Origin: Mesaphorura yosii | Taxonomy: Eukaryota > Arthropoda > Collembola > Poduromorpha > Tullbergiidae | Length of the DNA stretch: 64,000 nt | Assembly (NCBI GenBank): GCA_009869945.1 | Contig: WIXG01000063.1 | Span: 186,001 to 250,000, forward strand | Direction of reading: 5' to 3' | Shown: positions 25,652-34,997 of the stretch, one piece after another | Numbering within the stretch: the stretch's first letter is position 1 | Layout: each line of letters begins with the position of its first letter | The notes under the pieces: model-generated | What the model saw: only the letters and a program-made list of their open reading frames with translations | Database searches by the model: none | What the model was told of the DNA's origin: nothing | Made by a program: the position numbers and the translations under genes

Positions 25652-27751
25652 ATGTTGCACTCATATTTTATGGACGGCAATTTCATTGCCAAATTTAATT
25701 ACGGTGACCACGCCCAATCGATTTCGGTCAGCAAGGAAGCATTCTTGAAATATGGCGCTGGGCTTGCTGCCGGCGTGAGCCTTGGACTTTGGACGTTCCA
25801 AAAATTCACGGACGCGCAAGAGCGAAAGCGTCTTCGAGGTCTCGTGCAGCAAAAATTGGCGGATCGTGAGAATCAGCTTGTGAGTTTACGAAGTATGTAC
25901 AAAATGAACCAGGAATTGAAGGAGATCGTTGAATTGCCGCTGGAGCAACTCATACACAAACTGCAGACGCGAGAATTGACGGCCAAGAAAGTTCTGGAAG
26001 CGACTATGACGAGGTCGGTTGAAGTAACGGAAGAATTTAACTGCATCACCGAATTCCACCCACGAGCAATGGTAAGTACGGCTCATTCCATGAATTCACA
26101 TCTTGAGGCCATTCTTAATTAACTTCATTCTCATACAGGAATTGGCCGAAGAACTGGACAAATTCGAGAATCCGAAGGGTCCACTGCACGGCGTGCCCTT
26201 TTGTGTGAAAGATGACACACATTTGGAGGGTTTCGACTCGACGATCGGCTGCGCAAAGAATTTGTACAAGCCATCCGCCCAGAGCGCCGTCATTGTCCAA
26301 GTTTTGATCGATCTGGGAGGAGTTCCGTATTGCCGGACAAATGCGCCTCAACTGTGTTGCGCATACGCTTCACACAATCCGATATTTGGGGAGACTCTGA
26401 ACCCACTCAACAAAGCGTTGAGCCCTGGAGGTTCCAGCAGTGGCACAGGCTGCTTGCTGGGAGCCAAAGCTTGTCAGTTTGGAACGGGAAGCGACACAGG
26501 CGGATCGGCAAGACACCCGGCCCATTTCTGTGGCATTGCGTCAATAAAAACGACGAGGAACCGCGTTAGCCGACGAGGATCGCTCTTCTGCGTTGAAAAT
26601 TGCATTGGACGTAAGAATTTTACCTTAATTTTGACGTCTGATGAGCCAGGATTTGAAAGCTCAAATTAAGTAATTTTACTTCCTTTTGTACAGTTCCTCC
26701 AACTCCCTGCGTTATGGCTCAGCGAGCCGTGGATGTGGCCGCTATATTTAGATTACTAAGCGAACAAACTCCGATGCACAAATACGATGCGAAAGTAGCC
26801 CCAGTCTCATGGAACTCGCAAGTGTTTGAATCCAAAGAGAAGCTCCGCATTGGCTATTTTACTTCTCTGCACATCAGTCCGACGCTGGGCGACATTCCTG
26901 TCATGGTTCTGAAAGCGAAATCAATCCTGGAATCTCTGGGTCACACTGTCATTCCGTTCGAGCTTACTAATGCGGACGAATACAACCGCGTACTGATGAG
27001 TGTTAGCAGTGCGGATTTGGGCCAGCATATGACCAACGCACTTAAGCACGAAGAAGTTTCGCCATGCATCGCAGACCTTTATAAGGCGCTGAAGACTCCG
27101 TACTGGCAAAAGAAGCTGCTATCTCTCATTCCGTCTCTGTTTCGTCGAGGACCCCTCCAAAACACGCAATTTGGAATGAACGTGCGTTATTCGTCTGACC
27201 TTTGGGATATGATCGGGGCTCGGACGACTGCAGTCAATCAGCTGCTGGACGAACTGAATGAACTGAAGCTCGATTTGATTATTGGGCCGGTCGCGCCGAC
27301 AGCCGCGCTGCCACTAGATGTGATGAACGCTGCCTCGTTTGGTGAGATTAGCACTCAACCCTTTTGATTGAAACAAATTTTAAGTTTTCCTTTCCTCGAT
27401 TCCACGTTCCTCACCAGATCTTGGCCTTTACATGTCGATTTGGAATGTGCTGGACTTCCCTGCCGGAGTGGTCCATGTTGGGTATGAAAGCGGGCAGAAT
27501 ATTCCGCAAGAGTACCCAATTGACCCCAGCGATTCATACTTCACAATTCGGGCGAAACAAGTAAGAAAGTCTGCAAATACTTCTCTCTAGGACTGAAACG
27601 TTCTTATTGGAAAGCCTTATACATGTCGCTTCTGAAGGTAATGAAAGAGACGATTGGAATGCCGATTGGAGTGCAAGTAATTGGGAAGCCGTTTGAGGAG
27701 GAGCTGGTCTTGAGGGCTATGGTGGAGCTGGAACAAAACAAGGGCAATTGA
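25652..27751 (+). CDS. Faah: fatty-acid amide hydrolase (amidase signature family)
   Basis: Membrane serine hydrolase that breaks down fatty-acid amides such as anandamide-type signalling lipids. Five exons (25652-26071, 26139-26610, 26694-27341, 27418-27560, 27638-27751), 598 aa. A hydrophobic N-terminal segment (FLKYGAGLAAGVSLGLWTF) matches the membrane anchor of FAAH-1. Then LPLEQLIHKLQTRELTAKKV and FNCIT correspond to the FAAH-1 pre-catalytic helix region. The Ser-Ser-Lys triad is intact: Lys in GVPFCVKDD, the cis-Ser in SPGGSSSGTG, and the nucleophile Ser in GTGSDTGGSAR. The C-terminal ETIGMPIGVQVIGKPFEEEL is typical. FAAH-1 usually has SSGGEGA where this has SSSGTGC, a conservative difference in the oxyanion loop. 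The acceptor before the last exon lacks a good pyrimidine tract. Confidence 0.93.
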
Positions 27752-27920
27752 CATAGGAAGCAGAACCATCGGAAAAGAATCTTAAACTGCAGAGAAGAAA
27801 ACAGTTTAATAATGCAATTAAGCTTCTTATTATTGAGTTAATCACTTTTAAGTTTCCATTCGGGCAAGGCGAATAACAACGTCGTTCTCAAAAATGTCAA
27901 ATTCTCAAAAACAGAAAATG

Positions 27921-27926
27921 AATAAA
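27921..27926 (+). terminator. probable poly(A) signal of FAAH
   Basis: AATAAA followed by an A-run, 170 nt after the FAAH stop and about 100 nt before the stop of the convergent M50B-like gene. The two 3' UTRs therefore probably touch or overlap. Confidence 0.5.
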
Positions 27927-28023
27927 AAAAAGGTTGATTTGCCTTTGTGTTTTGCTTTTGTGACTTGAACCTTGAAGAAAGGCAAAGGAACTTTTTGACT
28001 TCGATTTTGATTCTCTCGATTAC

Positions 28024-29023
28024 TTAAATCAACTTGCACTTCCCCTCGAGCATCACAACCCCGAAGAGGGCCAGGAGCACCACCGCAATCGAAATCATGG
28101 ACCAGAGCAGCCCCCAGCATCGAGCCGTACCGCAAAGCTCCTCGGCGAACATGACTGCGTCCGACTTGCCCTGTGTCGTGTTGTTAATCTTCTTGAACAG
28201 GACGTCGTGCAGACAGTCGTACACTGCGTGCAGGGTACAAATTGTTCCAAGCGCCAGGATGACCCACTTCAGTGGATGAAACTTAATATCCGTTTTCTCC
28301 TCAAGCACCCAACACGCGGCAGGGATCAGTGCAAGTATGACTATGAAGAAACGGAGTGTGAGGCCGAATGTACACTTCATGCCACACATTTTCTTGTTCT
28401 AAGGACAAATAAGCTGATTAAGGTTTGATTCAGAACCAAGCAACATGATGTTAAGTGGCCATATTGCAATTACCTCAATCTTAAGTACGATAATAGTCGC
28501 GAGGCAGGCAAGCATGAATACGGAAGCAGCAACTCTAGTCGGAATTCTGTCCCATGACATTAAAATAAAGAATGAACCCCAAATTACGGAGCCGGTGTAG
28601 CCCGCAGACAGAGTTATCCATCGGACGCCGCCAATGCTCTTGGTTAACCCGCCGTAGTTCTCATTAACCTTAAACACAGCAAAATGCCAACGTTATGCTC
28701 ACCTCCACCTTCAGAATTTAGACATCTGCATGTAAACTCACCTCAATTCCAGTGACGCGACCGCAAGTCATCCACGTCGCAAGTGCGTGCGAAAACTCGT
28801 GAAGGAACACAGCGACTAGTTTGGCAGGAGCAAAAATGACTGAGTTCCAGAGAAAGGCAGTAATTACGGCGGTTACTCCGATTGTGATGAAGGATTCCCA
28901 TTGCGCAGTGTTGCAGCAGCAGAATCCCTTCTTGCCTACATTGTCGTCATTGCCAAGGCGCATGGCAATCGCGTCCAGGATGGAGACCGGTGAATCACCG
29001 TCGCTGCCATTGTAGTAGGACAT
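28024..29023 (-). CDS. M50B-like multi-pass membrane metalloprotease homologue
   Basis: Three exons (28742-29023, 28474-28668, 28024-28392), 281 aa. The first exon carries a membrane helix and then FLHEFSHALATWMTCGRVTG, with an HExxH zinc motif. Exon 2 has the GG-turn region NYGGLTKSIGGVRWITLSAG and two membrane helices. Exon 3 adds three more helices and an HAVYDCLHD segment whose Asp could be the third zinc ligand, as in site-2-type proteases. This matches the small eukaryotic 'peptidase M50B-like' family found in fungi, plants and some animals, where function is largely unknown. An active intramembrane protease is inferred from the motif only. The name is a family label, not an established gene. 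Confidence 0.85.
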
Positions 29024-30469
29024 GCTACTAAGAATTGATACTGCTCTAATAGAAGAGACGATGCTGACGCGGACGCACTACACAAGAGAATTCTTATTGA
29101 TTTAACAAAGATATAACAGGAACGTTAACACGGACGGTGACCTGACAGAAAAGTCAACAAGAAATTGACTATTGGGACATTATTGACAGCAGGTATCAAT
29201 AGCCCATAATGGGAAACACGCCACGGTAGAATAACTCTGCACTGCACTGTCGAAACGATTCGTCAACTCTTGGAGAACTAAACCACTTCAAAAGGGTTAA
29301 TTTGAAAATAATTGTAGTTCTCCTACGCGCACATAAGAGTACGAGGGAATTAAATGACTAATGACTAAATGCGGAGAACACACACAAATGAGATTGCAGC
29401 AAGTAGATACCTCGACGGGCTTGTGGCCTGTGTTCGAGCCTTTTGCTGCACTTGCACAATTTGTAATGTCAGCAGGTAATAATAATTTACTCTCTTCAGC
29501 TAACGCTCATCGCTCAATCGACAAGCCGGCACTGCTCAACTTTTAATGATGACTGATGTCATATTTTCAGTTTTTCCTTTGCTTGGCTCTGCTTTGGTCG
29601 TGACTCGTGACGTCTGTCTTAGTGTTTATGCTTAGTTCGTAGCCGCATTTGTCAATAATTGCCGGAAGGTGATTAAATGCAAAATGTGAACAACGAACAA
29701 TTGAATTGAGATTTATTACAATAGAAGACCGAGACAGTCTTTTGTGCAAATGCTAAATTCATTAGCAAGTGAAGATGGGCAAAATACGCGAAAAGCGGCT
29801 GCAAAATGAAAAGCGATGCACACTCACGTTGACGTTATGCATGAAGCATTATAATGTTTTAAGTTTAGTTGCCAGTTACGTTGTGAGCTGTGAGATGATA
29901 AAGAACATCAACCGCAGCGGTACGGCGCAACAGAAACAGAGCAGAGAGTAGATAAGGTGAACAACTCCAACTCGAAATGTTTACGTTACGATACGCCGTG
30001 GCTGTAACCTCAAATAAGGACAGAAGAGGCAGAATTACAATTCGCATACATCACTTATGTAAATTCTATTTTTATTGACTGTACTGCACGATTGTCGATT
30101 CCTGAGCCAGACTTGGAGCTGACGTAGAATTTGGCGAGATAGCCAATTTTCAAAAGCCTAAGATACAGGAATGACGGAGAAATGATTGGCGTCATACGGT
30201 CGTGATTTAAAGCTAAAATGCTAAAGTACATGAGCTCAGTTGAGACAGTGTTAAATTGAGATGTGACATTTTCATTTCATTCGTGTAATCGGCCGGATGA
30301 ATGATAACGATAACGGATTTAATGCAGCAGAGCAGAGCAGTGAATCAGGAAAATTTCCATCATATGGCCAGCAAAAAATGAAAATGAATCAAATTTTATT
30401 GATTTCAGGAAAATGCAAAAGATTTAATAAAAATATGTTGCATTTTGCCTCAACTCGTTTGTCTTTGTA
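29024..30469. other. intergenic, no gene seen
   Basis: 1.4 kb between the start of the M50B-like gene and the stop of the SDR gene, both on the minus strand. AT-rich; short open frames only. It must hold the promoter of the former and the 3' UTR of the latter. An AATAAA (minus strand) at 30395-30400, 70 nt past the SDR stop, is the likely SDR poly(A) signal. Confidence 0.6.
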
Positions 30470-32485
30470 TCACCAAGTGCTGACCGAATAATTTTTCAAG
30501 AACGCTCCATAAATTACTTTGCTCTCATTCAGGGTCTGGAAAATTGGGTCCAGGACCCTTGCTGCGCCGTCAATTTCGTCCAGCGGCGGGTGGAACTTTG
30601 TGCGCCTTGACCCCTGCAACGGGACCGGATCCTCGTCGGTCACCCAGCCGGTGTCGACAGCATTCATGAGCAGATTGTATTTGCTTTTGTAGTACGACGC
30701 GGAGGTGCGAACGAGCATATTCAGAGCCGCTTTCGCAGCATTAGTGTGCGGGTGAGCAGTCGTTTTGTACGGGCGCGTGAATTTGCCTTCCATCGACGAG
30801 ACCATGATGATCCAGCCGTAATTGTCGGCAACGGCGCCACCGACTTCTCTGCCTTTCGCCATTAGTGGAGTTAGTTTATTGAGGATTATGAAGGGAGCAA
30901 TCGAATTGACAAGCTGCACCTCCACAAGCTCTGATGTATGAACTTCGTCCAGTTGGAGAACCCAGGAATTGTCGGGTCGCAGATCCAGCTGCTGATGGTG
31001 CTCGTCATAGGCTCCAGCGGGTAGCAAGTGCGTGGGAGTTGAAGAGTCTTCGGGGTGTACAAGTAACTGCGAAAGTGTTGAAGAAGATGCCTTTTGACGA
31101 GTTGGCGTTGCGACGGCCGATTGTTGCGCAGTCACGTTAAGGTCGTCAAGGTCAGTGTGATTTAAGGCGGTTGTGAAATCCTGAACTCGAAGACCTTCCT
31201 CCTCGTGATCGTGAAATTCGAGCGCTGGCGTTTTCAGTCCACGCAATGCTGGATTCGCTTCGATGCCGAACTCTTTCACCAACTCCTGCAGCTCAATTGG
31301 CAGGTTTCTTTCCTCAAACTCCAGAAGATGTTTGTAAAACTGCACCGGGCGCCTGATGGTCTGCGCCGCGTTCTGGATCAGAATGTCCAACCTTCCATAG
31401 CATTGGTTCATATACGCGCAAAATGCTTCTACCATGTGCAGGAGTCGGAAATCGACTCCGTAAATATCGAGTCGACCTTTCCACTCCTCGAAGTCAGGCT
31501 CTTTCGAGTATCGGAAGGCGGCATCGTGAGGAAAGCGTGTGGTGACGACGACGTGGGCGCCTGCACGCAGTAAAATCAGAGCAGTCTCGTATCCGATTTT
31601 GATTCGGCCACCAGTGACAAGAGCGACGCGCTCGACCAACGACGCAGTCTGAGTTCGTTTCTTGAAATTGTGTTCGCCGCAAGTGGAACACATTTGGTCG
31701 TAAAAGTGGTGCGATTTGAAGGTGTGTGATTTACAGACGTAGCACTCGAATTGATAATTGTAGGCGATTGACGAAGACGAAGGCGATGTCTCAGTGCCGT
31801 CGGTGGTGGTGGCAGCAGTACTTATTGCTGAGTCCATCGAATCTTGGGTTACATTCACAGACGCTGGCGCTGGCGATAGTGACAGTGGCAATGGCGAGGT
31901 CACAGTCTCATATTGCCCTTGCCCTGCCTCACGGTGATTGAAGTATTCTTTTAATTTTACTGCTTTAAATCCTCGGAGAAGTCGGATTCCTTTCTTTTTT
32001 GCCACTGCCGCATCGTGCTTGGCGAGCATGTACTGAAATTTCTGGCGCTGGGCACGTTTGGACACAATTCCGCGCAGCACGACCGTTCGCGCTGTGGATG
32101 TTAACCTTTTTAACAGTTTAGAGTGTGGATTGGCTTGCGAGTCGGGTTCAGTCTTTAGCAAGGCTTCCAAGGTGTTAATGGCCGAGGCTACGTTTGACTC
32201 GCTTAGCAGCGGGTGCGTGTGCGCGTGTTCATCGTGTCCTCCAGTATTGTCGATGTCCATCGTCGTTTCCGTCGGCTGCGGCTTCTCGTCAAACGACGAG
32301 TGGTTCATCTTGGTTGGCGCGCACTGTTGTCGCTGTTGCTGATCCTGCTGCATGTTTACGTTTTCCTTCTCCGATCTAATGTGGTTGTGGCTCAGGACCA
32401 TTGTTGACCCGAGTTTGGAGATCAAGTTGTTAAATTCATTGTTGATGTTGGCGTTGCTTGTCTTGAGCACTGGTGCTTGGTTCAT
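30470..32485 (-). CDS. intronless zinc-ribbon short-chain dehydrogenase-like protein
   Basis: A single uninterrupted 671-codon frame; the first in-frame ATG is at 32485. Order: a Gln/Asn/Ser-rich N-terminus; a basic helical stretch (LLKRLTSTARTVVLRGIVSK) followed by VSKRAQRQKFQYMLAKHDA; a Thr/Ser/Pro-rich linker; a four-Cys zinc-ribbon-like module (CYVCKSHTF ... CSTCGEHNF); then a Rossmann SDR domain (VALVTGGRIKIGYETALILL, RLDILIQNAAQT, WIIMVSSMEGKF). The usual YxxxK is not there: HPHTNAAKAALNML has Lys but Thr at the Tyr position. A long insert separates the NAA motif from the catalytic region. Similar zinc-ribbon SDRs occur in bacteria and protists; the substrate is unknown to me. Lack of introns contrasts with almost all neighbours. 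Confidence 0.8.
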   Translation of the reverse strand: MNQAPVLKTSNANINNEFNNLISKLGSTMVLSHNHIRSEKENVNMQQDQQQRQQCAPTKMNHSSFDEKPQPTETTMDIDNTGGHDEHAHTHPLLSESNVASAINTLEALLKTEPDSQANPHSKLLKRLTSTARTVVLRGIVSKRAQRQKFQYMLAKHDAAVAKKKGIRLLRGFKAVKLKEYFNHREAGQGQYETVTSPLPLSLSPAPASVNVTQDSMDSAISTAATTTDGTETSPSSSSIAYNYQFECYVCKSHTFKSHHFYDQMCSTCGEHNFKKRTQTASLVERVALVTGGRIKIGYETALILLRAGAHVVVTTRFPHDAAFRYSKEPDFEEWKGRLDIYGVDFRLLHMVEAFCAYMNQCYGRLDILIQNAAQTIRRPVQFYKHLLEFEERNLPIELQELVKEFGIEANPALRGLKTPALEFHDHEEEGLRVQDFTTALNHTDLDDLNVTAQQSAVATPTRQKASSSTLSQLLVHPEDSSTPTHLLPAGAYDEHHQQLDLRPDNSWVLQLDEVHTSELVEVQLVNSIAPFIILNKLTPLMAKGREVGGAVADNYGWIIMVSSMEGKFTRPYKTTAHPHTNAAKAALNMLVRTSASYYKSKYNLLMNAVDTGWVTDEDPVPLQGSRRTKFHPPLDEIDGAARVLDPIFQTLNESKVIYGAFLKNYSVSTW

Positions 32486-32602
32486 TGTTTGTGCTAGCAC
32501 GGAATAGAATAGCGAAGACTAGACTGATAAACTCAGTTAAGACTCAGCCGAGACGACTTCATTCTGTGAATGAAGTTTGGCCTTCGTTTTGATTTTAAGC
32601 GC

Positions 32603-32610
32603 CTTTTATA
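32603..32610 (-). promoter_or_regulatory. TATA box of the SDR gene
   Basis: TATAAAAG on the minus strand, about 118 bp upstream of the ATG at 32485. This would put transcription start near 32575 with a 5' UTR of about 90 nt. It is the clearest canonical TATA element I found near any start codon in the window. TATA promoters in animals are commonly tissue-restricted or inducible, but that is inference here. Confidence 0.5.
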
Positions 32611-33444
32611 TTCACATAAGTTCAGTATCAAACGTGTCAATTTATAATTGTTGAACTTGAAGCGCGTTGGTTAACAGAATGAGAATTGAGTGGGTGAAGT
32701 CGTAACTCGTTTGTACAGTGCTAGTGCCAGTCTACAGTGGTGAAGTGAATAAATTGATGACACCAACGAGCAGCGTTAATCCCACTTAAACGAATGTATG
32801 ATGCCTGAGCCGTTTGAGACCAGTAGTTCATTATTTATACCAGAAAACAACCTGAACTTTGTACAGTACAGACAGCTGGTAATGCAATGCAAGAACGCAA
32901 TATCCGAAATGTGAAACAGGGTAATGTTGAATCGCGAATCCTGCGTGCGAGCGTGTTATAATCGAATTGATGAGTAATGCTAAACATAATAACGTTGGGC
33001 GTACGTTTCGAACTAATCTTGCTCGGCTGCCGACAATAATGATGCAATCTGATATGAGCATTTGTTGATGAATTACGAATGCGGTAGAATCTTCACGAAG
33101 ATTCCGGTGTAAAAACACACACATGTTTAAGTCCAGTCCGGTCGCAATAAATACTTTATTTCGCATATCAAATCTTAAATCTTCGTTGTCCTTTGCCTTT
33201 TTGCATACAGGTACGATAGATTATTCTCCTTCATGCAAGATAAGTAGCTCTTACAATACTGTTATCTCTTATTTACCAATTTAAGTAGCAAGTTTCATTA
33301 ACGATTTTTTATCAACCACGCGAAGATCGACGGAGTATTTCCTTTCCAAGCATCCGAATACCAAATGAGATTTTCATTCTCCATGTGCATAAATGCACCA
33401 ATGTTAACAACTAAATTAAATTAAATTAACGTAAAATTCAACGT
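32611..33444. other. intergenic upstream of the SDR gene, no gene seen
   Basis: AT-rich spacer. The open frames on the minus strand around 32831-33166 match nothing known and show no splice context. Confidence 0.5.
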
Positions 33445-33968
33445 CTAATTAGTTTTCCAATCAGATCCGAATCCGCATGCCGTATCCGACTCCTCCGAGT
33501 CACTGCTGCTCATGTGATTCTTAATTGACGAAGACGACGTGTCGCTGTTTTGTAGACTCCTCCGGCTTCTGTTGTTTTTATCTCTCGACGGGACGGATCC
33601 ACGAAGAACGACATTGCCGTTTGGTGGCGGCATCATTTCCCTGTCTTTCTCAGTCTCTGCCTCAGCTTCAGCCTAGAGAAATTCGACAAATTTGAGCTGG
33701 AATTCACTTTCATAATGCGAAAATCATATTCACAGATATTCCGACTGTGATCTTACGCTTGTATCAAATGCTTCTTGCAGATTATCGGCTGAGCCCCAAG
33801 ACCGGTTTCCCATCATACGTTCGATGCTGGTGGAGGAATTTGATTTTCCAAGGAAATTGCCAAATGCCTCAGTCGTTTTCTTCACCCGTACGTTGAGGGA
33901 TCCAATACGAAGAAAACTTGAGTCACGGTCTCGCTGGCTTTCAGTGCTCCGACGTTTTTCTTTTATTT
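33445..33968 (-). CDS. two orphan coding exons, probably an alternative 3' end of the Sosondowah gene
   Basis: Two exons joined in frame: 33757-33968 and 33445-33672, ending in a stop at 33445. The upstream exon has a clean acceptor (GAACGCAG) and needs one base from an earlier exon, so the beginning lies to the right. The product is Ser- and charge-rich: SSFLRIGSLNVRVKKTTEAF, NFLGKSNSSTSIERMMGNRS, then MMPPPNGNVVLRGSVPSRD and an acidic Ser-rich tail (SSSDSEESDTACGFGSDW). Composition and strand agree with the Ser-rich C-terminus of the Sosondowah gene, whose stop in my main model is at 34998. I found no strong in-frame donor joining them. They could be an alternative terminal pair or a separate small gene. 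I do not recognise a domain. Confidence 0.45.
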
Positions 33969-34997
33969 CTGCGTTCAAAATGCAAAGCATTACAGTAAAG
34001 CACGAATATGACATAATAATGGCATGCATACATAAGAAAAAATAAATTCAGATCAGCACGATTTCATAAAACGCAAAGACTGAAGACTTGAAAGCTGACA
34101 GAGTGAGAGTGAAGAACATAAAAAGCCAATAGACAATTAAACCAGAAAGCTTACCAAACATCGAGTAAATTCAACGTCTAATATTTACAGCGATAGCAGA
34201 GGCAGTAGACAGTCTGTCGAAGGAGTGGCATTAATGGAGCGAAGTATTTACAATACGAAGAAGTCAAATGGCTTTTTAACGAATGTGATTATATAATTTT
34301 ATGAACGCAATCTTGATGTTTCAATAAATAAGTACGGCTTCAGTCCCCATTCCCAGAAGAAACATATCATAGCTTAGGCAGAAGTGTCTTCAAGAAAATT
34401 CCCCTTCACCACAGTCAATTGTACGGCGACGCTGAAGTTTGGTAATAGCATCTGACAGATCTACAATAAATAGATTCGAAATTGCTACACCAAATTGAGA
34501 GTTGAATAGAAATTCCGTTCGGTCAGCAGAGAGATTCGCCTTAAATAATATTCGTGCGAAGTCGATAAATTTGAAATTTCTCATGCAGGTGAGAATTCGG
34601 TGACGTTGAAACAGGGTAAAACAAGCTGGGAATGTGACGGCCATCGAGTCAGGAGTTTATGTACAAGAAAATGTACAAGATATACATGACAAGAAGTTGC
34701 TGGACTTGCAAATCCAATCACCACCATCAGGTTGCACGCAGCAAAATTAAACTGTGCAAAGTGCAATAAACAACAAAGCTCATGTCATGCAAAAGTGGAA
34801 TGCTCCAAAAATTTCAAAAGCCAATCAGGATAGACAAAGTGCAATAAGAAGAGTAGTAGAATGATTTTAATTTACAATAGATAGAGTAAAAGCTTGTTAG
34901 ATGTCACAACCATGAACCGTGCATTTAATCAAGTAAATAAAAAACTATTCAAGTATCCTATAAACATTACTAACGCTCGTGCGTGCTACACCCGCAT
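33969..34997. other. intron or intergenic, no exon identified
   Basis: 1 kb between the orphan exons and the Sosondowah stop. If the orphan exons belong to that gene this is an intron. The minus-strand frame 34390-34644 has no domain and I could not connect it. Confidence 0.4.
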
